Part shown: positions 33,406 to 46,380 of the stretch, in pieces
How positions within the stretch are numbered: the stretch's first letter is position 1
Layout: every line of letters begins with the position of its first letter
Program-made: the position numbers and the translations under genes
Notes under the pieces: generated by a model
What the model saw: only the letters and a program-made list of their open reading frames with translations
Databases searched by the model: none
Told to the model about the DNA's origin: nothing
Assembly (NCBI GenBank): GCA_958496175.1
Contig: OY292278.1
Coordinates: 50,344,001 to 50,408,000 of the forward strand
Length of the DNA stretch: 64,000 nucleotides
Direction: 5' to 3'
From: Sisyra terminalis
Lineage: Eukaryota > Arthropoda > Insecta > Neuroptera > Sisyridae

Positions 33406-35399
33406 CTACTTTCTTCACACCTTCAGTACCTACGGCAAGAAATGTTGTAAAACTGTTAAGAAATATGCCACGTATACGATAATTCAAATTAGATCTTTTA
33501 GATGATAATAATAATGCAAAAAAATTGGCCAGAAAAAAAAGATTAATCTGTAGGAATTAACGACAAAGATCGTTTGCATTTGACCACTTAAGTGATTTAT
33601 GCGAATTGATATTTTTATTTAAATTTTAAATGTCATTTATTTCATGTGATTTTTAGTTGCGTTCCACTCTTGAGTGGTGAGATATAATACGAAAAGCCTA
33701 CGCATTCCACACAATAACGACTTGTAGTTTTTATTGTATTATCCATTTTTTTTATTGTACAAACAAATCAACTTAAATCAATTGTGTTCGGGTTATTTGA
33801 AAAAAATAATATTGTTGTAGTTTTAATGTGTACTTTCCTTATTAAGAGGCGCCTAGCTGATAATTTCATTCAATCATTTTCTTGCAAAATGCCTAAGAGA
33901 TGACGTTGCAGTTTTGGCTTTTATATAAGAATTTACGCTTTGAAATTAAAATCAATAAATTTCAAACAATTGTTGGAAATAATTACAATAATTCACGCAA
34001 ATGATTGCATAACTTTGAATTGTTCTACAATGAAAATTTGTAATCTTTGAAAGGAACAAAAATTGATTATTTCCTCCACTAATCTTTTCTATTTTTGTGA
34101 AAAAAATTAACTTTTTTATTGACGAATCACAAAAATATCATGTCCCAATTTTCGTTAAAGCTGTACGTTTCAATAATTACAGCCTAAAGCGATTTATTTT
34201 TTGAAAAATACAAGAAAACATAGATTAACAAATACTGAGTCCAAGTGTCCCATGTCATACAGTTCCATACGTATTTAAGCAACTTATTTTCGTTAGTTGT
34301 TGACATTTATTGAGGTGTGTCGAATCTAAAACTCATTGCAATAATACACGTACAACTACCGAATATAATATTGATCTCAATTTCATCTAATAGTAATCTC
34401 AACTATTTCTACATATAAATCTAAATGGAAATTTTTTTGACTTCATTCTAGAACGAAATGCTCGTAATTTATCTATCTATCCAACAGCAGGTATGGTGAA
34501 ATATAAATATAATCTGAAAATTTCCCTTTAATTAAATTGATACCAAGCATATTTTTTACTTTTTTTCAAGCAGGAAAAAAACTTTTTATTTATCCATAAT
34601 AGTTTCAACACATGACAGAAAAAAACGAGATAATTACCATCTTCAAATCATGAAAATTTTACACTTGTCTATCAATTCATCAAACGAATAAATGCCTGAC
34701 AAAATAAATTTTTTATGATATAATTAACAAGAATTTTATTAAACCAAAAGTACAAATGGGCTGCTACTTTTAAATTTAAACTTTATCGTTTGATACTTCA
34801 AATAAAACCAAAAGAAAATGCAAGTAATGAAAAAAAATCCCTTCTAAATTTATAAGAAAATCAAAGGAATAAAAACCAATTTTAAGTGGATAATTATATG
34901 AAAAAACTTAAATTAATTTTCAATTAATAAGCTTCTGAATAAATGTGACAAACAGATAGGAATTTAGGAATATTACTCAACATTAAGGCGTGATATTCAA
35001 TATAAGTAAACTCACCAAATCTAATTAATTATGAGCTGAACAAGTTGGTGAGTGAATGAGAACGGATAAAATTTTACATAGTGAAATATTCAGATCAATA
35101 TTTGTTTTGTAACCAAAACCATTTTCATGGGAAATTCTTTAATACATACGGTTTATGTAACCGTTTACCAAGAGAAAAAATGTCCGGTACTTTGTCGAAA
35201 AAATTACAATTAATTTTATCTCATCCATATTGTATATATCAAAAAGCAATTATATCAACTGTAATTAGTTTAAAGGCTCAAACAATAGCAATATTAATAA
35301 ATATATTAGCATTGAAAAGAAAAAAAAATTATCAACAATCGAAATTCAAAAAATTAATTACAAAATCAGCAATAATTAACGGTTTTATGCAATAATAAA
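33406..35399. other. AT-rich DNA, no gene seen
   Basis: No domain, repeat family or regulatory element that I can name. The 104-codon frame at 35081-35395 is Lys/Ile/Asn-rich toward its end and does not resemble a known protein. Confidence 0.5.
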
Positions 35400-36760
35400 C
35401 GCTAATTTTCTCTTCCTCTTACATTAAATCTTTGCAGCCTTTAATCCTATGCGGTAATATTCCAATTCTTAGATTTTCCTCAAACTTCACATGTTTTTTT
35501 ACTTTATTTCAAAATAAGGTTAGAAATTCAAATGTCATGCTAATATTTGTGGTTATTTGAAACAAAATAGAATTGATTAAATTAAATAAATCATTTTCAA
35601 TTTCAATGGAAAACGTTTCATAAAAACCACTGCTGAATTTTAATTTAATAAAATGAAAATCAAAACTATTTATTTCGATTTGGAAACATATAGAAGAGGT
35701 AATATTTAAATGCTCAATGATAACCTTATATAATTAATTTTTTGTCCAAATTTTTAGATACTTTCTTCCATTTTACCGATAAATTATGATCCAAATTAAT
35801 AAACTTGTACTTGAAAAGTAAAATTATCTAAATATTTCAAATCAAGCAACTGAAATGTTAAATTGAAAATGTAGCGAAAAGTTCCGATTCCAAGAAAATG
35901 TATTGCAGCAAATTTTTCAAGTTTGTAGGGTAAAAAAGTAATTTCTATATACATTTTTTTTTTTAAATTAATTGGTAAAAATATTCATAAGAATATTTAT
36001 TACATAGCGCATGTAATAAATAGTTTTGACTGATTATTATTTGATCATAGTCCTCTGAATATTTTTACCAATTTATCATCATCAAAGATCTAAAACTCTA
36101 CAATATTTTTTTTTTAATTATCATACTTTTCAGATAGATGCACAATAGTAATAATTTTGAAGTAATTTACAATCAATGTTTCAGCGACCTGATGGTTACA
36201 CTATTTGCAAAAATAAAGCGTTAAAGCTGCACAACTTTACTGTCGAATTAAATAAAATATTCAATATGGATTTACATCATTAAAGCTCTATATAAAGCCA
36301 GTGTTAATAAGTCAAAGAAATTAATAAATTTTCCTTATATATCCATTTACTATTAATATCACATAATGAAAAGCTTATTGGAAATTATCGTTCCCTATGA
36401 AAAGCTTTACTGTGAGCTTTCCTAATTCACTCCACATATCCTTGACGTAAAAATCTTCGATACAACCTTGTGTTAACGATACATTATTGGCAAAACGAAT
36501 TATTCTTTTCGATAACCTTATCCTCAATATTTGGTAGGAATATAACGAGCTTTACATTTTGTGAAATTTTGGAACCATTTCAAACTATCAGTGAAAAAAT
36601 TTGTGGAGGTGTGGAAAAAGCTTCGAAAACACCCAGAAAAATTAGGATTACTACATTTTATTATACAAGGGAAAATTATGAAGAAAAAAAGGACAATATT
36701 TTGGCTGAAGAATGTAAGGATGTAGTTTGGTAGGTCGTAGTAATAATGTAGTTATCAAAT
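35400..36760. repeat. Dispersed old repeat E, copy 1
   Basis: Blocks shared in order with 51230-52210: CCTATGCGGTAATATTCC, GTCATGCTAATATTTG-like, GGTAATATTTA, TTTTTAGATACTTTCTTCC, and later AATAACGAGCTTTA. Part also recurs at 52620-52930. An 87-codon frame at 36470 is not kept open in the other copy. An embedded stretch at 35985-36120 is repeat C. No known family recognised. Confidence 0.6.
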
Positions 36761-37954
36761 ATATTACATAAAATAACGATTATTAATTTGTAGCAAATAT
36801 AAACATCAAATTCAACGATCGTATCAAGCAATATAGGGAAATTGGCTTAATTTACCATCAATAAATAATACGTTTGGAATAAGCTAGCCAAGAAAATTAA
36901 CTAAAGTTTGAAGATGGATCCCAGAAGATAATTTTACTGTAGAGAAAGAAATACTCGAACATTTGTTACCAAAATATTCCTTCTTTAAAATTATTAAAAA
37001 CTAATTTCAATTGATGCCATCACAGTTTTAAGACAAACTATAGACTTAGTCGCTTCAAAAATATAGTATTTCTTAATTTTATATACGGTTTTTTTTTTTT
37101 ATTACGTAATTTAACATACGGACTATAGACAAAGAATTGGCCAACAGAAAGGAAAAGTTTTGACTTTTCATGGAGTATATCTGGAATATAAAGTAAAATT
37201 TGATGGATATTTACAATTGAAAGGTAATTTCCAGAAAATTTTAACAAATTTTGCAAACAAAAATTGGTCTTTATTCTTGCTATAAGTTTTTACTTCAATG
37301 TTAAGAGCATATTACGTATAAACTTCTGATTTCAAGGCAATTTAATAATTCACAACGAAATCGATCACAATCTATTGTTTTCTTGTAAGTTAAAATTAAA
37401 CTTTATAGTATTTCACTTAGTAATAATTATGTTTTTTTCAGATAAATGGAAAATATTAATAAACAAATGTTGAATTTTTGAAGAAATTTTAAAATCAACT
37501 ATCCAAAGACCAAATGATTAAAATATTTGCAAAAGTTCTACGTGAAAGCTCTCGAATTAAAAATGGATTAATACGTTTTAGTGCATAGAATATTCAACTT
37601 GACTTTACGACAAAAATTTTCAACATAATGCCATATGGAAAACTATTATTAATTAAAGTAAAAGTTCATTCTATTTTCAAAGAAATAGTCTCTTCTTCAC
37701 ATTGAACAATATAAATGCGTACATTTCTGAGATTCTGACGATAATATAGAATATAGAACATGTACACCTTTTTGTAATTCCTGTTTTATTGTACAATACA
37801 TTTTAATTCAATTTTCTTCTAACTAAATATCAAATTTTCTTTTTGTTCCAAGTATGCCATTAACTATGATTATAAGACTTTAGTGCTTTTCCCTACGAAT
37901 TTAAAAACAAATCTCAAACTAAGTTTAATATTATATCTACTTTTGTATTATCAG
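36761..37954. other. AT-rich DNA, no gene seen
   Basis: No supported coding frame, RNA gene or repeat end. The minus-strand frame at 37038 is low complexity. Confidence 0.5.
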
Positions 37955-39213
37955 TAGACTGATTCAAAAAAAAAAGATATTTTTTTTTCTTAATTATATC
38001 GAAAATATTGTTGCAAATGACAAAAAAAAAATTCTGTGAAAGTTTAAGCTCTTAATATTAATATTAAGAGGTGTCGCATCGCAAATTTCGATTTTCCATT
38101 TAAATAACATGGGAACAATATTCTCTTGCACTTTGGAATTTTATAGCTCACGTTGGTGACAATATTTCGGAATGACCAACGTATATTCTTGTAGAAAATT
38201 AAACGATCTACAAAAAAGGTGCCAAACAAGTTTTTGATATATTTATTCCTTCAAAAGTTATTCGAGGTCAAAGTTGAATTAAAAAGAAATTTTAATATTT
38301 TTTCAATTTTTAACGCAACCATCAATATTATGAGAAAATTTAATAGATAATTTTTTGTAGAGCACTTTTTTTCCTATAACTCACCTCCATAAAAGTTTTT
38401 GATATTTTTCACAGGTCCTAAGTTATTAAATTAAAATAAAAAAAAATTATGTTAAAAATATAATAATTCAGGGAATTTTCAGTTTAATGCAAATAACTTA
38501 GGACCAGTGAAAAACATCAAAAACTTTTATAGAGATTAGTTATAGAAAAAAAAGTGCTCTACAAAAAATGCCTTATAAAATTTTCTATTATTTCCTATTT
38601 TCTATTAAAATTTTATAGGACATTTTTTGAAGAGCACTTTTTTCTTCTACAACTTATCTCTGTAAAAGTTTTAATATTTTCACAGATTCTAAGTTATTTG
38701 CATTAAACTGGAAATTCCCTTAATTATTATATTTTTAACATAAAAATTATTTTTTTATTTTAAATAAATAACTTGGGACCTGCAAAAAATATCAAAAACT
38801 TTTATGGAGACAAGTTATAGGAAAAAGTCTCGTACAAAAAATGTCTTATAAATTTTTTTCACAAAATTGATGGTTGCGTCAAAAAATTGAAAAAATATTA
38901 AAATTTCTTTTTAGTTCAACTTTGACCTCGAATAACTTTTGAAGGAACAAATATATCAAAAACTTGTACAAGACTTTTTTTGTAGATCGTTCAATTTTCT
39001 ACAAGAATATACCTTGGTTATTCCGAAATATTGTCACCAACGTGAGCTATAAAATTCCAAAATGCAAGAGAATATTGTTCCCATGTTATTTCAATGGAAA
39101 ATCGAAATTTGCGATTCGGCACCTCTTAATATTTAGAGCTTAAACTTTCACAGGATTTTTTTTTTATCATTCCCAACAATATTTTTGATATAATTAAATT
39201 TTTGAATCAGTCT
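37955..39213. mobile_element. Foldback family A, copy 4 (enlarged centre)
   Basis: Begins TAGACTGATTCAAAAAAA at 37955 and ends TTTTTGAATCAGTCT at 39213. At 1,259 bp it is longer than copy 1 because the central part is repeated: the CACTTTTTTTC-to-ACTTAGGACC segment appears a second time inverted at about 38615-38840. This makes an extra palindrome in the middle. Confidence 0.82.
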
Positions 39214-41441
39214 TGTATATAGTTATAGTCCCTTTTTCCAAGGAAAAAAGAATGAAAAACCTCTCAACATTGTATATCAATCAACTAGTCTAACTATATT
39301 TGGCAAATCAAAGGAAATTTATAAAAAATGATTGATCTAAATATGCTGGGTACAAAAATTATTATCCTCTGTACTTTTATGCGGCAGTATTCCGGAAAGT
39401 TTCTGGATATACATCTAGATTTTTTTTATAAGAAAAACTATTATTTTTTAAAAAAATTAAACTTTACAATAACAATCAAAGAAATGCAAGAGCACCAATC
39501 ATATGTTTACATTTAACATCATCAATCATCCTTATAATTGTATCATCGATAGATCCATAATGATTTACGACATCCATAAATCTTTTTCGTAAATATTTCA
39601 CTCCATACATTCATAACGAAATAAAATGCGAAGGTTGTGTCTTGTAACGATTATTTTTTTTTTTTTTCGTGTGCAGAATCTCTCGTCATCTCATTCTCAC
39701 TGCCCATTATGTTTGTATCACTCACATTTATTATGATATTCGTACGTGAATTCGGTCGGTGACTGTTATTTATTTATTTATATAAATTAAATCGCAGATA
39801 TGAATGGAATGCTGGAACTGGCTGAAATGTGTGTAACGTGGTCGACGCAAAGACCAGTAGCCGAATCATTTAGCCGAAATTTATTCCACTTCAAACAGAT
39901 AAAGATAATGAACGAAAAGAGCAACAACCACATTTAAATTAGCTCTTACGTAAACCAAAAATCACTTAATACGTTTTACAACTGATACAGATTGCTACGT
40001 ACCTACATAATTGAGAGTTGAGTGAAAAATAGAGGTCAATTTCTGGGTCGTGTACATTTTAAAAATTCGCTTGTTTCTCGTTATTTTTCTGCCAATCAAT
40101 TAAATCATTGATCATTATCAATTAGTGGAGAAAATGATCATCTATTTCTACCAAATTTGCAATAAATTTATAAACCGAAATCTTAATATTTGTTCTGATA
40201 TTCAAGCAAATGTTTGACCGATTAAAACACATAATTTACTAAAAAAATTAAGACTTCAAAATTAATTTAGAGAATCATAAATCACTTTACTTTTATTACA
40301 AAAATCAATATTACTTTAAACTCTTCACTTTCTGTTACATAAAAGCCAAAGCTTTACTTTTTCTTCTACAAAACCTTCGATTACATTTGCAATTCACTCC
40401 AAAGGTAGTCAGTAAGTATGTAACGTTTTACATAATAAAAGCAAATTTCGATATCTTATCAATGTAATTTCTTTCTTTCAAAAACATGTAAGTACGTTTT
40501 TTTTTTTTTTGTATACACTACCTACATATAGCGGGACCGACCAAATCTGCAGAAATATGTTGCCTTGCCGCTGGCACTATGAAATAAGATTAAAAACACG
40601 CCAAAATTACGGCCAATAAACATTTGTAGTGTTTTTTTTTTATTTTATTTTCTGCAACCAAACAAAAACAATACTAGCAACTTACTTCTGCAAAATCCAA
40701 ATGAAAACGAAAGCAAATTTTATGTATACGTTATAATAAAATATAGTAATTATGTGTGGTACACTGTCTTGACTTTCGGATAAGAATTATTGAAACATGA
40801 ATTATGGCAACAATAGGCTAATATTTATCATCGTTGCAATTTTGCCGTTGGTCGACTTTTATTCAGTTATTACGTGCATAGGTGTAGTATAAACATATTG
40901 AGAAAGCTGCCAGGCAAATAAAAATATTTTTCTTATGTATATTATTTCAATTTAACAATGAAATTCATTTAGTAATAAGTGGATGTATCTGATAGGCTAG
41001 AGGTTTTTTTATCTTCAAATAAGAATTTAATCACATTGTTGCAATTACGAAAGAGTTTTAAAAAGTATTGATGCCATACTACAAAACATTGGGATCGAAT
41101 TTATTGAAGCCTAAGGAAAATTATTGACTAGACTACACCTTGTTTTTAATTTAATAAAAAAGCAGGTGATATATATCGAAATTACTCAGGATTCCATAAA
41201 AATGTTTAGGCCTTCAAATAAATTTAAAGTCTTGAAAATTTTTCCAAGTAAGCTTTAAATTCAGAGTGAACTTAAGCTACTGTAAGCTACATAAATTCCC
41301 ACCAAGCTGAAAATCAGTAAGATTGTTTGAAATATAATTAAAAATAAAATTTGAAAGTTCTACATCTTTTCCCTGTATGGAAAAAAAAAATATTCAAGGT
41401 CAAAGATCAAAAAAATGAGTTTTTCGCGATTTTCAGCAAAA
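39214..41441. other. Noncoding DNA, mostly unique
   Basis: No gene supported. Around 39640-40090 and 40500-40870 the sequence is less AT-biased and lacks repeat matches; these blocks would be worth comparing with related species. Homopolymer T runs occur at 39653 and 40498. Confidence 0.45.
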
Positions 41442-42173
41442 CAGTAAGTTTTATTTAAAAAATACTTGAAATAAAAAATGTAGATCATAAAATTATCTAC
41501 AAAAAATGTATCAATACTTTTTCTCCTACGAGCCACCGTTTTTGAAATATAACGATTCAAAAAGTTGGAATCGTCAAAATATGCATGAGTACTGCAAACA
41601 GGGGTGCAGTGCTAAATGTGGTTGCAAAAAGTCGGATTGTTTTGTTCTCTGGCATGTGCTCTAATATTGAATCACTCTTGTATCATTCTTGTTCTTCTGC
41701 ATCACCGTCAGAACGTAAAAAAAATGACTTTTTTAAAACTGCTGCCATTTTTTTTTTAGAGATATTAAAAAACGGTCTTCGGCATGTAAAAGTTGAAGTT
41801 TTGAACTATTTTTTTATTTGCCCCGATATGTCCCCCCACCCCCTTTTACAGCGCTTTGAAAAAGGGTCCTCAAAAATGAGGAGGCAAACGGGAGACAAGT
41901 TTTCTCGGAAGTCGGTTCATGATTTTCTAAAGAATGTAGGTTTTGGTAATGCGTCTTCTTGGTACTGAACCTCGAAAATCCGAAAAAAGTTGAAAATTCA
42001 CAAAATGTCGCGACTTTGAAAAAAAAAGTTAAAAAAAAACGACCTTTTTTTGGACCTTTTTTAATCGCTATATATCAAAAACGATGGCTCGTAGGAAAAA
42101 AGTATTGGTACATTTTTTGTAGATAATTTTATGATCTACATTTTTTGTTTAAAGTATTCTTTAATAAAACTTA
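41442..42173. mobile_element. Foldback element with 120-bp arms around a 127-codon frame
   Basis: Arms at 41442-41565 and 42050-42173 are reverse complements (AATGTAGATCATAAAATTAT, CTACAAAAAATGTA, CCTACGAGCCACCGTTTTTG). Between them a frame of 127 codons runs 41585-41968 (contains PDMSPHPLLQRFEKGSSK). I do not recognise it, and it has no start context or partner. It may be the remains of a gene carried by the element or chance. Confidence 0.65.
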
Positions 42174-42204
42174 CCGCAATAAATAAAAAATAAAAATAAA
42201 AAAA

Positions 42205-42895
42205 AAAACCCAAGCAATCTTTCTCAGCGGTCATCAAGTAGTTTGGGTCACTCGATAACTGCTTTGTGATGATTTATGTGAGTCATGTGAAAATATGGAT
42301 CCAAACTACTTGATGACCACTGAGGAAGATTGCTTGGCAATTGAAATACGTATCTGGGCAATACGTCACGAATATTTTTGCATAATATAAACATAAATGT
42401 GAACAGAAGTTCAAACAAAAATATTCGTGACGTATTACCCAGATACATATTTTGATTACTAAGCAATCTTCACTCCGCATTTGCTTTGTGAATCCGAAAT
42501 GATTCAAACTACTTGATGACCACTGAGGAAGATTGTTTGGCAATCGAAGTACGTATCTGGGCAATACGTCACGAATATTTTTGCGTAATATAAACATAAA
42601 TGTGAACAGAAGTTCAAACAAAAATATTCGTGACGTATTGCCCAGATACGTATTTCGATTACCAAGCAATCTTCACTCCGCATTTGCTTTGTGAATCCGG
42701 AGTGATCCAAACTACTTGATGACCACTGAGGAAGATTGCTTGGCAATCGAACTACGTATCTGGGCAATATGTTACGAATATTTTTGTTTGAATTTCTGTT
42801 CAAATTTATTTTTATGTTATGATTTTTATGTTATGATATTAAATTATACTACATAAATTGGACCGCAGTATATTCTATATATTGTACACACATTG
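42205..42895. mobile_element. Foldback family B, copy 3 (three inverted unit pairs, left end lost)
   Basis: The 50-bp block around ACGTATTTCGATTGCC alternates in direction: reverse at about 42325, 42529 and 42733; forward at about 42424 and 42627; and a fragment at 42208. The right end has AAATTGGACCGCAGTATATT and ATTGTACACAC, matching the end of copy 2. The left terminus is missing. Three overlapping minus-strand frames of 72-128 aa are translations of the repeat. Confidence 0.82.
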
Positions 42896-45744
42896 CAATT
42901 ATAAATTTAAGCAAAGCTTTTGCAAGAAAAACGGACAGAATAAACAAATTGGAGATAAAATTCAAATCAACGATCAACGATTGTTGAGGAATACGCAGAA
43001 AAATGTTTACCATCTAATCTTAACCATTAATACTTGATACCTCTACTCTTTTAATTTTTTAACAAATTTTCATACATTTCCATCCATAATCCATACAAAA
43101 ATAAACTAGTTTTTTTTTGCTTTGCATCAATTTTCTCATTTTAAAAGTTTCTACTTTGAATTTGAACTCAAATATCTACCAATACTATACACACTTTAGT
43201 TTCTATAATACTTTTTAATCTTATAGGCAATATTTTTTAAGTATACGACACTCCAATGTAGGCCAATAATAATTTATGGCTGCGCCGATAATTTAATTTT
43301 AGAATGGAAAATATAATATGCATATGGCACTAAATAAAAATTAATACTAATACGAAGCAATAAAATTAATATCAAATGCCATTATTTGATTCATACCCCA
43401 ACTAAATACCTGGCAAATCATAAAAATCGGGATAGATATCAACTTGAAAACTTTGCAAGAGTATTGAAATAACAGTTATAATTATGATCTATTGGAATTA
43501 GAGAAAATAAATTGCATTAAATGGCGTCACAAGATCGTTTATCTCGGTGCCATAAAGAAAAAAATTTGAACGAAAAATGCTGAGAAATATATTTATGAAT
43601 AATTAATGTGTGATTTGCGTTTCTTTTATGAGGTATTAATTGCAATAAGTCGTTAATTAATCGATTCGAGTGGCATATTAATGAATCGTTAATTGATTCG
43701 ATACTCTTTTATCGATTTGGGAAGTTGAAAGACGATGGATTACGAAAAAAAAAAGTTTAAAAAAAATACGAAATGAAAGTTTCAAACACCTGAAGAAAAC
43801 AAAATTTCAAGACTTTTCAGGTGTTTACAGTGTTACACTGTAAATTTTTTCGTAAGCTCCCAAGATTGAATCATCAACTGATTATTTATGCATTTCAAAT
43901 TTGCATATTAAACGTGAATGTAAACGCATTTTAACATTTGTAGGTGGAAATTTATTTCTACTACATATAACACCGTAACCGTGTTACGTGAAAGTTACAT
44001 AAACTCTCTACTTTTTCGCTCAGTCCTCCGTCAAAAACTATTAACGTAAACCATTGAAAATAATGAAGATAGTATGAAAACAATTCCCAAATCTTTCCTA
44101 TACTTATACCAACATCTTTGTTACTCCAATTAAATTAATTACCCACCAACTAATTCCATTCTTTTCATTTCTACTTTCTCCCAAACATTGCTTTTGGCAA
44201 AATCCACTCTTGTATTATTGAACCATACAGAATCTTTTTCATCGGCCAACAAATAATACGAATCGATATCTATTTTTAATAGTTTAAGGGCTGATTGCGA
44301 TAATTATTCGCCAGATTTTTGCCAGTCTTTTGATATAGCCGATAGCTTGACATATGGAAAATCGCATTTATTTCCTCGACAAGCGAATTTACGACTTTTT
44401 AATTTGTGGCTAAAGCGTATCGAAACGATGTAATTGTCGTTATAATAATAGTAATTTGGAATTTGGTTCCGATTCGGTCTCCATACAGGAATTTTAATCA
44501 TAGACGAGAAAATAATTTGCAAAGCAAATACCCGACATGCGATTTGGATTGGGAAAAGAATTTGTGAGAAAAGTTTTTTGGTGGAGGCATATTAATGCAA
44601 TTGGACTATCAAACAGAGAAATTCGATCGAAAAATCGATAGCTAAGAAATAATGGGCAAATACTATCTAATTATCAATGTTTTTTTGGGCTTTAAGTCCC
44701 TAACAATAACTATTTAAACTTCATTGGCTACATATAAATCGGTAGTTATAAAAATTTCAATTAATTAAAGATCAAAACCACTTACAGTTAGATGCACCTC
44801 CTTGATAGAATCAGCTGCATTATTCCAATTTTTTCCTTCCCCAAAAATGGTCACCAAATCGAAAATTATTCATACACTTTGACATGAAATAAGTCAAAAA
44901 ATATGCAAAAAATCTATTAATTGCCGATATTATAGAGAAACTCAACGTAAATGCACTAAATTGCATCACTGATTCGTTTTTGTTTTTCCACCAAGTTTTC
45001 ACGAGAAGATACAATTTTATTAAACAACTTATTTTTTTTCTCCAACACTTTTCAATTCTATAACTCAAAAACAACGATTAAACCGATCAAAGTTAAAATA
45101 ATTCGCACAATGATTGCATATTTTATTCACAAGCAATGCATAATATGGCAATGACCTTCATGCCTGATTCGCAATTTTGATATTCGGACAATTTGGTTGA
45201 AAAACTTAAGAATTTTAGAGAAAATTCTTTATCGATTGCAAGTTGATATTATAAACAACGTTTTTCCAATAAAATAATGGTAAAATCGATTGATTTTTCA
45301 CAAATTTTCCCGAATTTTCTTCGCGACATTTGACACTTGTCAGTGCATTTGCGATTAATTTCATTACTGTTCATCAGCTGTTTTTTTCTCCAATACGGCA
45401 AAAATCGATTGGTAATTAATAGTGACAAATAAAAGTCACTAAAAATTTATCAAAAATACGAAAACAAATTCGATGCGCGAAATTTCAATGGATTTGAATC
45501 AATTTTTTAATTTTACTTGTACTTTTTGTAATTTATTTTTATTATAAATTAGGATTAACCAATTAATTTAATTGATTGATTATTTTGCACCAAAAGTTAC
45601 TGTAATTTTAATGTAAATTTTGTTCAAGTTTCTGCATTGTAGGTATTAGGAAAATATTTCCTGAAATTTTTTCCTTGTCAACAGATAATACTTTATCTTT
45701 AAAGTATACAATATGAAAATTAATTTAAGACTTCTGTTTTGAAA
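42896..45744. other. Mostly unique AT-rich DNA, no gene seen
   Basis: No coding frame with a recognisable domain. Frames at 44304 and 44820 on the minus strand have mixed composition but no support. The section 43540-45480 lacks repeat matches and has many ATTAAT/ATCGAT sites, so it could hold regulatory DNA. Confidence 0.45.
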
Positions 45745-46105
45745 TAAAATTCACCAACAGATTCATCCTTTAAAGAAGGGCAGGGCCGGATTTAGAGGTC
45801 TGGAGACCTCAGAGCAATAAAAGAGTGAAGGATCCCTGGCCCCAAATTATTTTCCATATAAAATGGTAATTTTTTTGAATCGAGTTTTCCAATAAATAAT
45901 TTATTGTGAAACCAAGTAGATTCTTTTAATATTATAAAATTCACCTACAGATGCATCCTTTAAATAAGGGAAGGGCCGGATTTAGAGGTCTGTAGACCTC
46001 AGAGCAATAAAGAAGTGAAGGTCCCTTGGCCCCAAATTATTTTCCATATAAAATGGTCAATTTTTTCAATCAAGTTTTCCAATAAATAATGAAACTAAGT
46101 AGATT
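45745..46105. repeat. Two-copy tandem repeat, period 190 bp, with GGCCGGATTTAG
   Basis: GGGCCGGATTTAGAGGTCTG at 45783 recurs at 45973, with GACCTCAGAGCAATAAA and GGCCCCAAATTATTTTCC in both. GGCCGGATTTAG is the reverse of CTAAATCC(A/G)GC found at 46440, 46517, 47214 and 58938, so these look like opposite ends of one element family. Confidence 0.78.
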
Positions 46106-46380
46106 CTTTTAATATTCAATAAACATATAACTTTAATCGGAAACAAGATTTATCTTTAATTATATTTTACTGGTAACGAACAGAACCTTCCGAGATTTTT
46201 TCGCCAAAAAATCGTTGATGATTCGCTGAAATCAAGTTCCCGGAGTAAATAACTTTCAATGCTCAGGAAAAAAAGCTTTGATAGATGGTTTTGTCCCACC
46301 ATAGTTCAAAGCCTATTTTTTTCGAAGCCAATAATATAATCATGTTTATTAAAGAAAAATTTGTTTACTAGTCTAAATTT

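Noticed and set aside
18815..38229. A 61-aa frame found three times (18815-19000 -, 30751-30936 +, 38044-38229 -), seemingly a conserved peptide
   Set aside because: All three lie in the same arm position of foldback A. Conservation is of the element, with amino-acid changes not biased to synonymous sites as far as I can see, and copy 1 does not keep it open.
42248..42803. Overlapping minus-strand frames of 72, 128 and 99 aa with repeated internal motifs
   Set aside because: Translations of the alternating inverted units of foldback B; the same peptides appear from both strands at 11158-11670.
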